From: Brachypodius melanocephalos
Taxonomy: Eukaryota; Chordata; Aves; Passeriformes; Pycnonotidae
Direction: 5' to 3'
Assembly: GCA_013398615.1 (NCBI GenBank)
Contig: VZSR01003806.1
Span: forward strand, 14,138,621-14,202,620
DNA: 64,000 nucleotides
The notes beneath the pieces are model-generated. The model was not told the DNA's origin. It ran no database searches and worked only from the letters and a program-made list of their open reading frames with translations. Below are positions 49,015-60,200 of this stretch, piece after piece. The translations under genes were made by a program, and so were the position numbers. How positions within the stretch are numbered: the stretch's first letter is position 1; each line of letters begins with the position of its first letter.

Positions 49015-49302
49015 TTATGTGGGAATTTCTTTGTTCCCAAAACCAAGAATGTGCTGAACAAGAAGAGTAAACCGAGTCTGCTTAACACCTCTCACTAACA
49101 CTGAATATGGTGCTGTGTGGGTGACAGTCAGTGTAAGCCATTTGAAAAGAGGAGCTTGAAAGAAGGCTTTAATAAATTCAGTTATGATTTTTCTTTGTTT
49201 TATGACTTTTTGCCCATCTGCAATAAGTAGAATATCATCTGGGAATGACGCAATATAAAATTTACACCAATATTGTAGCAGTGGAAGATGGACCTTGCCC
49301 AA
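49015..49302 (-). pseudogene. Possible retroviral pol (RT) remnant
   Basis: The 95-codon minus frame contains FYIASFPDDILLIADGQ at residues about 14-30. This resembles the catalytic box of retroviral reverse transcriptases, Y-x-D-D-I, here FPDD with the first position changed. Near its end is HILGFGNKEIP, at about the place where ERVL-type enzymes have the FLGV...IP segment, though the spacing is about 15 residues too long. An upstream frame adds a CH...L...LP pattern. There is no other pol, no gag and no adjoining LTR, and it could be chance. The first acceptable methionine is incidental. Confidence 0.35.
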
Positions 49303-51210
49303 AGCTGTGCAAGAGAGCTGTGAAATGTGGCACTTGAATCTCTCAAAGAAATGGTTTTTGTCTCTGAATATGGATTCTGAAAATCAATTATATGTAGATT
49401 GGCTGTGAGAGAGAGACAAGCTGTTCTGTTGATTTAGGCATGACCTGTGTGGTGACGCTTCATCTCCCTCTGAACTAAATACTCTTTCAAATGACATATT
49501 AATGGGAGGACATCCAAAATACTTGCTAGGCAAATGAATGTGTAATAGCCAGATGGTTTATTTGGTTTTTCAGTAATCCTAAGAGGATCAGAAAGAGGAT
49601 TTATTTTGTAAGTTATAGCATGCAGTTACCTGTGTTAAAGTGTCTTGAAATACAGTAAGTTATAATTGCAGATCTGTTCTGTTCTTTTCTTATTTTGCCA
49701 CATTTGTAAAGCACTGTGGAAAATGCCAGCCAACTTTATATGGTGTGGTAGGAGCACAGGTGGGGAATGTTTAAGAAATAGGGTTGTAAAAGAGATGCTG
49801 AAACAAATTACCCAATAATCCTTTCTGCTATTCTTAGGACTATTCAAATCTTTCATCCAACATCAAATTCTTTCTATTCAAAATTTAGCATAAAGAGCAT
49901 AACACACATCTCAAAAGGTGGAAAAAACCTTATCTTGTGAGCCTGCCTACATAACTCTATTTAATACATGCAATGTATTTTGGGAGATCTTCTCTTTCCT
50001 TGAACACTTTGTGCTGAGACAGAAACTTCTAATACAATACTATACAGCTTTTAACTCTGTACATGTCTGGTCAAATGTCCTCAGCATATGCTCACTCTCT
50101 GCAGCTGGGAGAGTGAGCCACAGGTGTTACACTGAAATAAAGGCTGGCTTTTCTCCATCTGGTTCCCTAATATACAGGTTGGATTTTTTTTCCCTCCATG
50201 AGCAGGAATGGGTCCCTTTGATGCTACCTTATGTTCTGCATGGAGGAGAAAAGGAAATTGAGTTTCACCAAATGCTGTATTTGGTCGCAAACACATTTCT
50301 GCTGGGGAAAATTGAACTGTTTCAGAAGCATTGCAGAAATTTGCCTCAGAAATTTCACTGTTGTAGACCCATGATGCTGCTGCTGTGTGTCCCCCCTGGC
50401 AGCAATAGTGGACCAAAAAGATTTCAGTCTATGGTACAGTTAGGAAATCAGCAAAACACTTGAAAACCAAATGTGTCACTTGAGCAAAATGATGAAGTCT
50501 AAATTCTTTATAATTCAGGAAAACCTCTCCAAGGCTGCTTGTTGTTAGATTTGTCCCAGCTGTTACAAATGTTTTTGGAAAACCTTCCCTCAGACGCCCA
50601 CTCTAACACTGGGAACTCGTTCCCATACTAACACTGGGAAGGCACAACAGGAACACCTATTTACTATGCTTGCTGCTTAGGAGATCTTTCTCCTGAGTAA
50701 TTCATGAAACAGCCATTCATACAACAAAGGTCTCTCTAGAGCCCAGATTGTTGAGTGAATTTAGCTGCTTTGTATTGAATTTTACTAAAACTTGTGCAGT
50801 GATGCAAGGGCATGACAGCAAGGGTACACTGAATTCATTCATTTTGCATAATTGCAGAAAACTGGGTGGTCTGTGGATAAGGCAGGTCATAGGATTTTCC
50901 TCCTACTGATTTATAAGTCCTCAACTGTGTGGTATAAGTCTTGGCTTCTTTCGTTTTGGTTTCATTTACATGATTTAGCTCTTACAGGCAAACCGCTTGC
51001 CAAATATCTGGATATTCTTGGAACATAGAAGCTGTCTGGTTGCTTTCCCACAGTCTGTGGATAGCCTAATCCTTAGCTACTGTAATTGATGGCCAAATCC
51101 CTTAATGGCTGAATAGGCAGAGGAAGAGGTAGAAGTCTGTGCTCAGAAATGTGCTTAGGTTCTGCTTTTCATCTGAGTCTCACAGAAACGCCAGCTGTGA
51201 GACACCTCCA
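49303..51210. other. Unique non-coding DNA with the longest open frame
   Basis: The plus frame at 49918-50463 (181 codons) is the longest in the window. It has no domain I recognise, no signal peptide and background codon use, and two minus frames overlap it. A short repeat (ctaacactgggaa twice, near 50603-50640) is present. No gene is supported. Confidence 0.55.
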
Positions 51211-51475
51211 CAGAATCACAGAATGGGTCAGGCTGGAAGGGAACAAAGAGGGTCATCTGGTCCAAGCTGCCTGCTCAGCCAGGGTCATTCCAGAGCACAG
51301 GGACTGTGTCCAGATAGTTCTGGAATATCTCCAGTGAGGGAAACTCCACACCCTCTCTGGACAATCTGTTCTTGTCACAGTCACCCATACAGTGAAGGGA
51401 TTCTTCCTCATGTTCAAGTGGAATTTTCTGCCCATTGTTTCTCTTCTATCCTTGCTGGCAGACCCTGTGCATTGG
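51211..51475 (-). mobile_element. CR1 LINE 3' end
   Basis: The plus strand reads the reverse complement of CR1: cagaatcacagaatgggtca, ggctggaagggaacaaagag, ggtcatctggtccaagctgc, ctgctcagccagggtc, gactgtgtccagatagttct, gaatatctccagtgaggga and acagtgaagggattcttcct. It belongs to the subgroup with gcagggtcacccagag-like sequence and is moderately diverged. Its 5' truncation lies just left of the following LTR. Confidence 0.9.
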
Positions 51476-51505
51476 CTCTGATATCCATGTGTAAGATAAC
51501 TCTCC

Positions 51506-51511
51506 CAGTGG
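51506..51511. repeat. Target-site duplication, left copy
   Basis: cagtgg, identical to 52136-52141 and directly next to the TG terminus of the LTR. Confidence 0.85.
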
Positions 51512-52135
51512 TGTAGGTGTTCGGAGCTGCCCCGGGATCCTGTGTCCCATTCCTGGCCAGCCCTTTCACCGACCCATCTATAATAATGCTGATTTATTTT
51601 ATCAGTCTGGGCTTCTAGCGAAGCGTGGCAGTGGCAAAGAAATGAAAGGCTGATTTCTGTGGGGGTAGAAGATGGTTTATTCCACTCAGGTGGTCACAGC
51701 AAAAGTGCCTCTCCCGGGCTCCAACATTACTTTTTCAAGTGCGGCAGGGAAAAGGGAAGATACAAACTTGGGACCAACTGGGGACACTGGGGGAGTGACC
51801 CAGAAACCAAAGGGGGTACCTGAAATACAATCTAATGAATAGAAGGAGGAGGGGAGTCCAGAATCTATAGACTGGACAATGGTTTTCCTGGAATTTCCCA
51901 GTTACCAAGGCATAGGCTGCAAGTGGTGAAGAAGCCAGGTATCAGGGATACCAAGGGACTTGGCAGGGATAGTTAAGAACATTCTATAGAGGCGGGGGAA
52001 GACAATGGGGTAACCATAGCAACACAATATAGAACCACCCATCACCCATTAACAAGGACAAGAACCCATCACCCAACTAAAGACTTGGACTATATGTCTA
52101 TATGAAACTGATTAACTAAAAAATGCACTGCTGCA
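51512..52135 (-). mobile_element. Solo LTR, ERVK/alpharetrovirus-like, minus strand
   Basis: The 624-bp block begins tgtaggtg and ends gctgca on the plus strand, so both termini have TG/CA. It is bracketed by the perfect 6-bp duplication cagtgg. A 6-bp duplication is typical of ERVK and alpharetrovirus-type integrases. On the minus strand an AATAAA lies at 51681-51676, about 165 bp before the 3' end, and the end itself (gctccgaacacctaca) resembles the U5 end of this group. I recognise the text as a songbird LTR. No gag, pol or env lies inside, so recombination between two LTRs has removed the provirus. The intact ends, exact duplication and CpGs indicate a fairly recent insertion. Confidence 0.85.
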
Positions 52136-52141
52136 CAGTGG
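52136..52141. repeat. Target-site duplication, right copy
   Basis: cagtgg, directly after the CA terminus of the LTR and identical to the left copy. Confidence 0.85.
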
Positions 52142-54714
52142 TGAACCACATCTGGAGGGGGTTAACTGTCCTCCTTAGCTCCACAGAGCTACCTGGAGGT
52201 TTCAGCTGACACCAGCACTTCTTTACCTGTCTCAGGGCATCTGGCTTTAAGCTGAGAATGTGCTGCAGACCCTCTGTTAAATGAGTGCCAAGTGGCAGGA
52301 GACCATCCATCATTAATTATGTCTTATGACACACTACCCTCATTTTCTGTGCAGTCACTTCTGATGCTTAAGTCTGTAACCAATGTTGTTCAGAACAACA
52401 GTTGCATGTGGAAGCATCTTTGAGAACCAGGACATAAAAACACCTACCAATTCCTGAATTTCTAAAGTAGTCTTTGCACCATTTGTCACTTACCATTCAC
52501 TCAATTTCACCGTGAGTGATGTCTCTACATGAAATGTGAGCTACAGCTATAAGCCAGATGTCAGTAAAAAAGTGGATTATCCCTGCTTCAGCATCCCTTA
52601 TTGTGATTCAATTTTCGTACATGATAGACACTGCTGTTCAACAAGCAGCACTGTCACTGGTCAGCATTTGATTTAAAAAAACAATTTGAGGCCATAAGCT
52701 GGAAAGGTGCTTGGTCAAACAATTGATCAGTGGCTAGATGAAACTAGTAATACAAACATGCTGGAAGCTGGGAGTAACACCAGGAAAGCAGATGTATATT
52801 TGATGTCAATGATCTTGATTTGCATGGGTACATAAAGAAAGCTCTTCTGAAACAGAGATTAAAGGTGCTGAGAGAAAGGAGATTAAAGGTTCTGAGAAAA
52901 AGAAAATGCATTTTTAAAAGAAAAAGGGGTGATTTGTGTGTGTTTGTGATTATTTTTACTAGTTTAATCTGGCAATAAAAAATATAGTACTTGGCTTGTC
53001 AGCATTTGATCTCAAAATTCTTTTTAAGGATTCAGGAACAAAATCTCACATGAATGAGTGCAGCTTCTACTTAAGTGAGGAGCTGTTTTTTCTGTTGTTT
53101 TAACAGGCAATATGCAATATCAGTGCAAATCTCCAGAGGTCAATAGAGTTTGCTGGAGTTATCAGGAGAAAATAGGCTTCATGGTGAGTAGAGAAAACAC
53201 AATTTTTAAAATATCCACTGTACTGTTTAATGCTTGATAAAGATTCTGTATACACATTTGTACATACATGTGTACACACATAGACACATGCAAAAAGATA
53301 TGAATAATATCCTTCAAACAGAAATACTTACTTCATGTAAAACTTTACAGTATGTTTAAGAAAGCTACAAAGAATATGGTGGAAAAAATAAAATAGGAAA
53401 TAAAGGCTTTCATTGGAATAAAAGATATTAATAGTAGGATCTTTAAGTTCACACCAACAGTGCTATTATAATAATGTATGTTATATGGCAAAATACCATC
53501 AGCCTGAGAAATGGTGTCAGTTCCTGACATCACTCAAGCCTGTGACAAACCTCCCTTTGGCTTGCATGAAACAGAAATTACATCCATTATGTCTTTCACA
53601 TGGCAAAGCACAGCTACAGCAAAATAAGCTTTCAGAGCCCTAGTCCCTTTCCTTTTGATTATCATTACTTTGCTTTACTGTAACAAAGTCTTTAAACAAT
53701 ATGAAATGCTTCATCTCAAAAGAAAAAAGTTGCATGTTTCTTTAGAATAAATCTATTTTCTTGCAAAAAATGATCAGCAGAGAGTTTTCCCTGAAACCTA
53801 GCACAATATTAAGTAGATGGTGTTTTACAACATCCAGTAAAGCCATTTTCAGAATCTTTTATGGACAGATTCTTTTCTTAATAAATCCTATCAAAATCTG
53901 TGTAATGACTGTATTTTTTTTCTTATATTGATACTGAAATCTTTCAAATACAACAGTTACAAATACAGGTCTGTTATGTGACCTCCTTTGCTGTTTTGGC
54001 AAAATATACTATAGAGGCAAATTTCAGAAGCCAGTCTTTAGTAGATAGAGATTTTTATTCTTTGGAAAATACAGTATGGTCAATACCATTGAAAAATAAG
54101 AGTGTGTCTGAATTGAAGACTCAGCATAATTGCAGTACCACAGATTTCTCAGGGATAGCTGGTTCCACACCTGGTGTGATCAGAAGCTGTGGTCAAATAC
54201 TTGAAATTCTCAGCTGGTTTAAGTGGAGGTAATGACCCTGACTCAAACAGATAACTGGCACAGAGGAGAATTTTGTCTGTTAGCTTTTTGAAAGCAACCA
54301 TTTTATTTGTTCTTCAGCTCTGAGCATTTATGTTCCAGCTGGTCTCAAAAATCACATAACTGGAAGTTGTAAAGACATGCTGGGGGAGGAGAGGGAAGTG
54401 GCAGGAAACTTGGTAGGAAAAAAACATTGAAAAGTTGAAGCAGAAACTATGACAACCTGGATAACTTGCCACAGGAAGTGTGCATCAGGTTTTGCCAATG
54501 GCAGCTGGAGAAGAAGGGCTTCACCTCAGCAGTGATGTCTTGCAGTGAGAGAAGCAATTCTCCCCCTGGATTTGACACGTGTGAGAGGGCAATGTTCTGA
54601 GCATCCACACACGTGTGCTTTGGAGCATCTCAGTGAAGGAAGGACAGGGAAAAATGAGAGCAAATCCAGTGTAGGGCTCTGTTGGTCAGGAGGTACGAGG
54701 AATATTTAAGGGAG
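52142..54714. other. Unique non-coding DNA
   Basis: AT-rich with no recognised gene. A 24-bp tandem duplication lies at 52855-52902. An 84-codon plus frame at 53978-54232 is not recognisable. Confidence 0.6.
52855..52902. repeat. 24-bp tandem duplication
   Basis: Two adjacent 24-bp units beginning gagattaaaggt differ at two positions (13 and 20). Confidence 0.85.
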
Positions 54715-55036
54715 ATGTGTATGTTCAGAGGAGAAGGCTCTGGAGCACCTTCAGAGACACATGGCGATAGGGTGAAGTCCAAAATCTGGAACACAGGACA
54801 TTCAGATTAAAACATGAAGAATGTTTTTTGGGGGGGTCTGGTTTTTGTTGTTTTGTTTTTTCAGGTTTTTTACCATGGGTCAAAGCCTGGAAAGGAGATT
54901 GTTGATACTTTCTAGACATATTCAAAATTCAACTGCACAAAGCTGTGCAAGCAGATCTGACGTGGCTTTGCCTTCAGCAAAGATGAACCACCAAGGTCCC
55001 TCCCAACCTGAATTGTTCTGTGTTTCTGTGATTCTG
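54715..55036 (+). mobile_element. CR1 LINE 3' portion
   Basis: The plus strand shows tgttcagaggagaaggctct, ggagcaccttcagagacaca and a later block, catattcaaaattcaactgc. It ends ccaaggtccctcccaacctg and tctgtgtttctgtgattctg, which is the CR1 tail. An unrelated G- and T-rich stretch (54821-54866) interrupts it and may be an expansion. The copy is 5'-truncated and diverged. Confidence 0.85.
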
Positions 55037-56970
55037 TTCAGTTTACTTAAATAATTCTCTTCATTTTCAAAGGGATGTGACAGTTTCAGAAATGGATCCA
55101 GCTGTTGATTATATGCTTCAGGGGGCAACGTTAATGGAGAAGCTGCAGCCCTTTTAGCCCCCTGGTAAACTCAGGCCTCAGTTTTTATTATTTTCTACCT
55201 TCAGCTACTGTGGAGCATTGCTGAGCTCATAAAGTAGCTGCTGTGAATGGTGTGAAGAGTAATTGCTGCATATACTTCATAGGGATTGTAAAATGGTTTG
55301 GAAATTACTGTAGAGAAGTGAGCTGCTATGTTTTTATCACTATAGAAAGCATCAAGATGGTAGATCACTAGATAAGCTATAAGTATATACATATATAAAT
55401 ATGCATATACATATATAAATATACATATGGATCCCAAATGTTAAGCTAATTCATGTTATTTTAGAATCTGGCCTTAAAATTTGTCCACAGCCAATTTTTT
55501 TTTTCCAGAAATAATCCAACTGCTTCAATGATAACCTGAGTAAAATGGAGCTCCAGGTGAGCTACCTGGCTGATAGGATGGGTGTGAGGGAAAACTGAAC
55601 ATGAACTTCAAAGAGAAATTCATAAGTATCAAAAAACCAAAACCTTCTCAATGCATCTACTACAATCCTAATGTATGAACAGGTAAAAAAGAGAAGCATG
55701 GTGATAAAGGAAATCCGACTGTAGAAAGGATGCCTGTTAGTGTAAAAATTCTGTAAGAGGGAGATTCTGCCCTCCTAAATTCAGACTTTACACTTGGATT
55801 TGATTAATTTCTTTCAATATCACAGGAAGAGTCCTTTAGGCATTCTCCTTGCATAAGCTTTTATTTATTTTCTCTATTTTTTCTATTTTCTCTATTTTTT
55901 AAAAAAGAATGTCCAAATATCTCGCAGGGTAGGCCTAGACTTTTATTAATTAAACTTTCAAGACCTTGAAGATGGAAAAAGAAAGTATTATTATCAAGGA
56001 TTATTTAAACTATGTTTTTCGAGGTTGAAACAGTCCAGCTGAGAACTACCTGCCAAAGCCTTAGTAAAAATAGAGACAGCCAGTGGGTTCTCAGCCAGTA
56101 CGATGTCAAATTAAAATTATACTTCACAACAGTAAATTCAGTGATGATAATTCCATGTGGATTAAGTGTAGGAAGTTGAAAAAATAAGCACTTATTTTTC
56201 TCATCCGGATAATTTGTCTTTCTTTCAGGGTTTTACTTTGAAAATGACAAACCTGAAATCTGTATGTGGGGATGTAAACAGCTGCATGGGGAAAAAATGT
56301 CAGCACTTAGCAGCAGTGAAGTTTGTCCAAGGATTACCACAGTGAATAAAACCAACTTCCCTTTTAAAAGCTGAGTGTACTATTTTGGGAATGTGACCCC
56401 TTTTCATGAATAAATGACGTGGTGACATTTACAGATAAAGCAAGATTTAACTGCTATGAAAGGAGATGACAAATGTCAGGATGTCAGTAATGATCTGTGA
56501 ACATAATGGTCTCTCACCAGAGCACTGAGTAGATATATAATGTAATTGTCGCCTGCTAATGCTGCCATGGAAGAAGAAAAGCAAAGCAGTGTGAGGAAGA
56601 TCAAAACCCTCTCTGGAAACAACCTTAAAGCCTGATTGATAGGTATTGGCACAACTTAGCTAATAAATTATATTGCTAATGACTTAGAGTTTTTACCTTG
56701 TGCATATTACTATTACACACTGTGAAAGTCCTGCGTAACTTACAGCTGCATTGTGTCAGAGGATAAAGTGTTGGCCATCAAAACTGCTTTCTGACAGTTT
56801 CTTTATCCCTGTTGTACTGCTGGGGCCTGGCTGTTGCAAAAGTCTTGCTGGAGCTGAGTGGATTTACTGCATCCAGAGCTGGTTAATGGAGCACAGCTTG
56901 CTGCAGGACAGGGAAGGATCCTTCCTTGGCAGAATCTTACAATTCTCTGTAAGATCATACAAATAGAAAA
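55037..56970. other. Unique AT-rich non-coding DNA
   Basis: No gene is recognised. The stretch contains the 20-bp-period repeat at 55385-55428 and ctattttctctattttt repeats near 55870-55900. Confidence 0.65.
55385..55428. repeat. 20-bp-period AT repeat
   Basis: atatacatatataaatatgc is followed by an almost identical second copy ending ac instead of gc, then a partial third copy. Confidence 0.85.
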
Positions 56971-57275
56971 TCATAGAATCATAGAGTGGTTTGAGTTGGA
57001 AGGGACCTTAAAAATTATCTAATTCTAATCCCCTCCATGGGCTGGGATGCCTTCCCCATGACCAGGTTCCTCAAAGCACAATCCAACCTGGCCCATTGAA
57101 CACTTTCAGGGATGAGCCACCCACAACTACTCTGGGCAACTTGTTCTGTGCCTTAGCACTCTCACTGTAAATAATTTCTCCCTAATATCTAATCTAAATC
57201 TCTCCTCTTTTAGTTTAAATCTGTTCCCCCTTGTCCCATAAAGATCATCTAGACCCCCTTGTGCTTTTCAAGTGT
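56971..57275 (-). mobile_element. CR1 LINE 3' end, well preserved
   Basis: The plus strand is the reverse complement of a CR1 3' end. The tail tcatagaatcatagagtgg is followed by tttgagttggaagggacctt, a ccccctccatgggctggg-like block, aatccaacctggcccattga and acactttcagggatgagcca. After these come actctgggcaacttgttctg, cctaatatctaatctaaatc and ccccttgtcccata. It is the cleanest CR1 in the window and so probably among the youngest here. It has no coding part because of 5' truncation. Confidence 0.93.
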
Positions 57276-60200
57276 TATGTCTCAGTTTTTCACACCCTTG
57301 TAGACTGTGTGCTGGCCCAGCCTTGTGATTGATGTCAAACCTGCCTTGATTACTTCCATGGGAAACCCAGAGATATGGTAGGGAAAACGGGCTTGGAATT
57401 ATTTATGGAGTTCTGAAGTCATCTCAGGCAACTGCCTCCCACCCCTGGGCCTCAGACTGGATCCCCATTTGTCCCACACACTGAGAGCTTTCTCCAGCTG
57501 ACAGGTGAATTGATTCTCATTTGCCATTCAAAGTGGGGAGGGTGTCTGGAAATCTGAAGGTTTAAGAATCCTGAGACCTGGGGTCAGTGTACAGTGGAAG
57601 GCAGGGGGTTTCTTTGCATGAGCTCCTCAGCCTCCTGGCAACTTCTCAGCTCTCAGCTGAGCACTGGGCTCTGCTTTCCCTGTGCTTTGCTCTGACAATC
57701 AGCCGACCTTTTCTCAGCGTGAGTTAGCCTGCCACAGGGCTTGTGTTACCCAGAAGACCAAGGATGTTTTCAGGGAGATGGGGAAACTGTGATTAAAAGC
57801 CAGACATAGTCGAGCTCTGGTGCAATCAGCCAGAAAGCATTTGGCTGGTAGTTTGTTTATGAGAAGAAATATAACAGCTAAAATAGAAACATTAATACAA
57901 TAAAAATGCCAAGCTGTGGAACACAGTGAAGATAACGCTGAACAGTGAATAGATGTATTTTTGGAAGACACTCTGAGTAAATCTCCTGTTAATAGAGCAA
58001 AAGTGTATCTTTAACACTACTTGTACAGATACAGTAATCACAGTATCTCTCAGGGAAATCCTCATTACAAAGGAAACTCATCCCAATCTGTTGTATCTCT
58101 TGATCTGCACTTTACAGTCAGGGCCATCTATGACAATGAGGATGGAGGTGACATTTTGGATAACACAGCCAGCACTCTAGCAAACACATGTTGACATCCA
58201 GCAAGGATTCATCTCCATTAACCCTATCCATCTAAAAATTAGATGTCTTCTCTAAGAAAATTCTTCCAAGCTTCCAGTAAAGTCAATGGAGAAATTTAGG
58301 CAGTGCAGAGGGCAATCGACCCTATTCTGAGATAAGTATTCTAAGATAAATCATGCCTATGTCTTGCTATTCACTCTAGAGGGGTCCCAACACTCCAGAA
58401 TCAATGCCTTTTGAGGTGGCTGTGCTTAGGTGAGACATGTGGGAGGCTCTAATTTCCATGGAATCAGCTGATCTGAAGGGTCAATTGCCTTAACATAACC
58501 TTGTTGCTGTGCAGCATTAAGCTATTAAAACTGATTAGGGATTTATGGTGAGGAGTCCTTCAACACTCATATCTTGCACACATGCAAGAATGATACTACT
58601 AAAGAAAAGAAATGCACTTTAAGAATAGAAAAGACATAATTAAAATGCACAGAGGAAGAACTAAGCAATAACCAATTATTCTATTATGTATCCATTGAGC
58701 TATTTAATCAACTCTGTGCCTCCCCTTTTAAAAGATACTCAGTTAAAGAGAATTGAGTGATGTAGAATCCTGAGGTGGTCACCATGAAATTTTTCTTCTT
58801 TCTGATGCAAGGGACACATCACTTGGAGAAGCAATACAATCATCCCAATAGTAATTGAGAAAAGCAAACACCAGTGTTCTCAGAGTATAACATGAAATGT
58901 ATTTCTGTATGTATCATTCTGGTGTTCCTGCTGACCCAGTGGGGGTCATTTGTGTTGAAATGAGTCTCCCAGCGAGTCAGGATTATCAGCTATGACCAGG
59001 TTTTGTGATGTGAAGCAATAATTTTAGAGGCTGTATATTCGATGATTTTAGTCCACAAACATTCTCATGAAAATGATAAAAGGTAGTTTCTGGGTGGACT
59101 AACCATGGTCTGATTACCTCTTAGGTCTAACTTTTAACTCATCCATCTTAACATAGCAATTTCTAATCTCACATGTTTATATCTTGCATTAGATAAATAT
59201 TCCAGTATTAGTGAACCACTTCTGTTTAAACTACCTGGGATTTTCCAATGTAGTCCTTTTTGCTTGATTTGTTGTAATATTTAATTAACTCTTACAGTTG
59301 GATAGATTTCTACAGTTATTGGACATTTATTTAGCTCTGTTGGAGTGAGAAGCCCATTACGAAATGAGCTAACAGATCTGCTGCTCAAGGAAAATTTAGG
59401 AAGGGGGTTTGTTTTTCATTTTAAAAATACTGAGTTTTAGTCTCTGCTTTAACGCCCTTTAAACTCATCAGCTAGAGAAGGACATTAGTGGTTATCTCAG
59501 CCTTGACACTTGCTAACAAAGACTGACAACTGCTGACACAACAACCTGCCTTGAATTATATTGGGGTAGGCGGTGGAATGGGTTGGCATAACAGAAACAT
59601 GTAATTTCACTAAACCACCATTTTTAGAAAATGACATTGTTTAAAATTTCCTTTGCTGAAAGGGAGAGGCATTTTTCCCCAGACCTCTCAAAAAAAATCG
59701 TGCAGGGGATTGAATAGGAAAATGGTACCCGATATGAGAATTTCAATATGTATTCAGTGTCAGCCAAAATCTTCAATTTAAATTTTTATTCTGAGTTCTT
59801 CTCAGATATAGATGGGTGTACAGATTCTTATCCTTAACCATAGAGCTTACAGAAAGTGTTTGTTACTATCCATTTCTCTCCTATCCCTCCCCTTACCTCC
59901 ACTGATCAGAGCTGCATGTTGAGTAGACGCACTATAACTCCATAATTTGAAGCTACTACTATAGCATCAATTCCTCTGGATGATACCACACCTTGCCAGT
60001 CAAAAATGATTTGAGCTTAAATTGTCAGCTAAAGATGCTCTTCATTTTTATTGCCCTGAACTTGCGGGCAGTCTATTGGACGAAGTGAATTACTCTGTTG
60101 TTGAAAATCCTCGTGATTTTGTGTGAAAGACACAATCAGAATACACAATATTTTTTTCCCCTTTGCATTTCCCAACCTGCTCTGCTCCTTTGGTACCCAA

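Noticed and set aside
49918..50463. 181-codon open frame, the longest in the window
   Set aside because: No domain or family resemblance, no coding-like composition, and other frames overlap it on the opposite strand. A frame of this length is near the upper edge of chance for 64 kb of AT-rich DNA.
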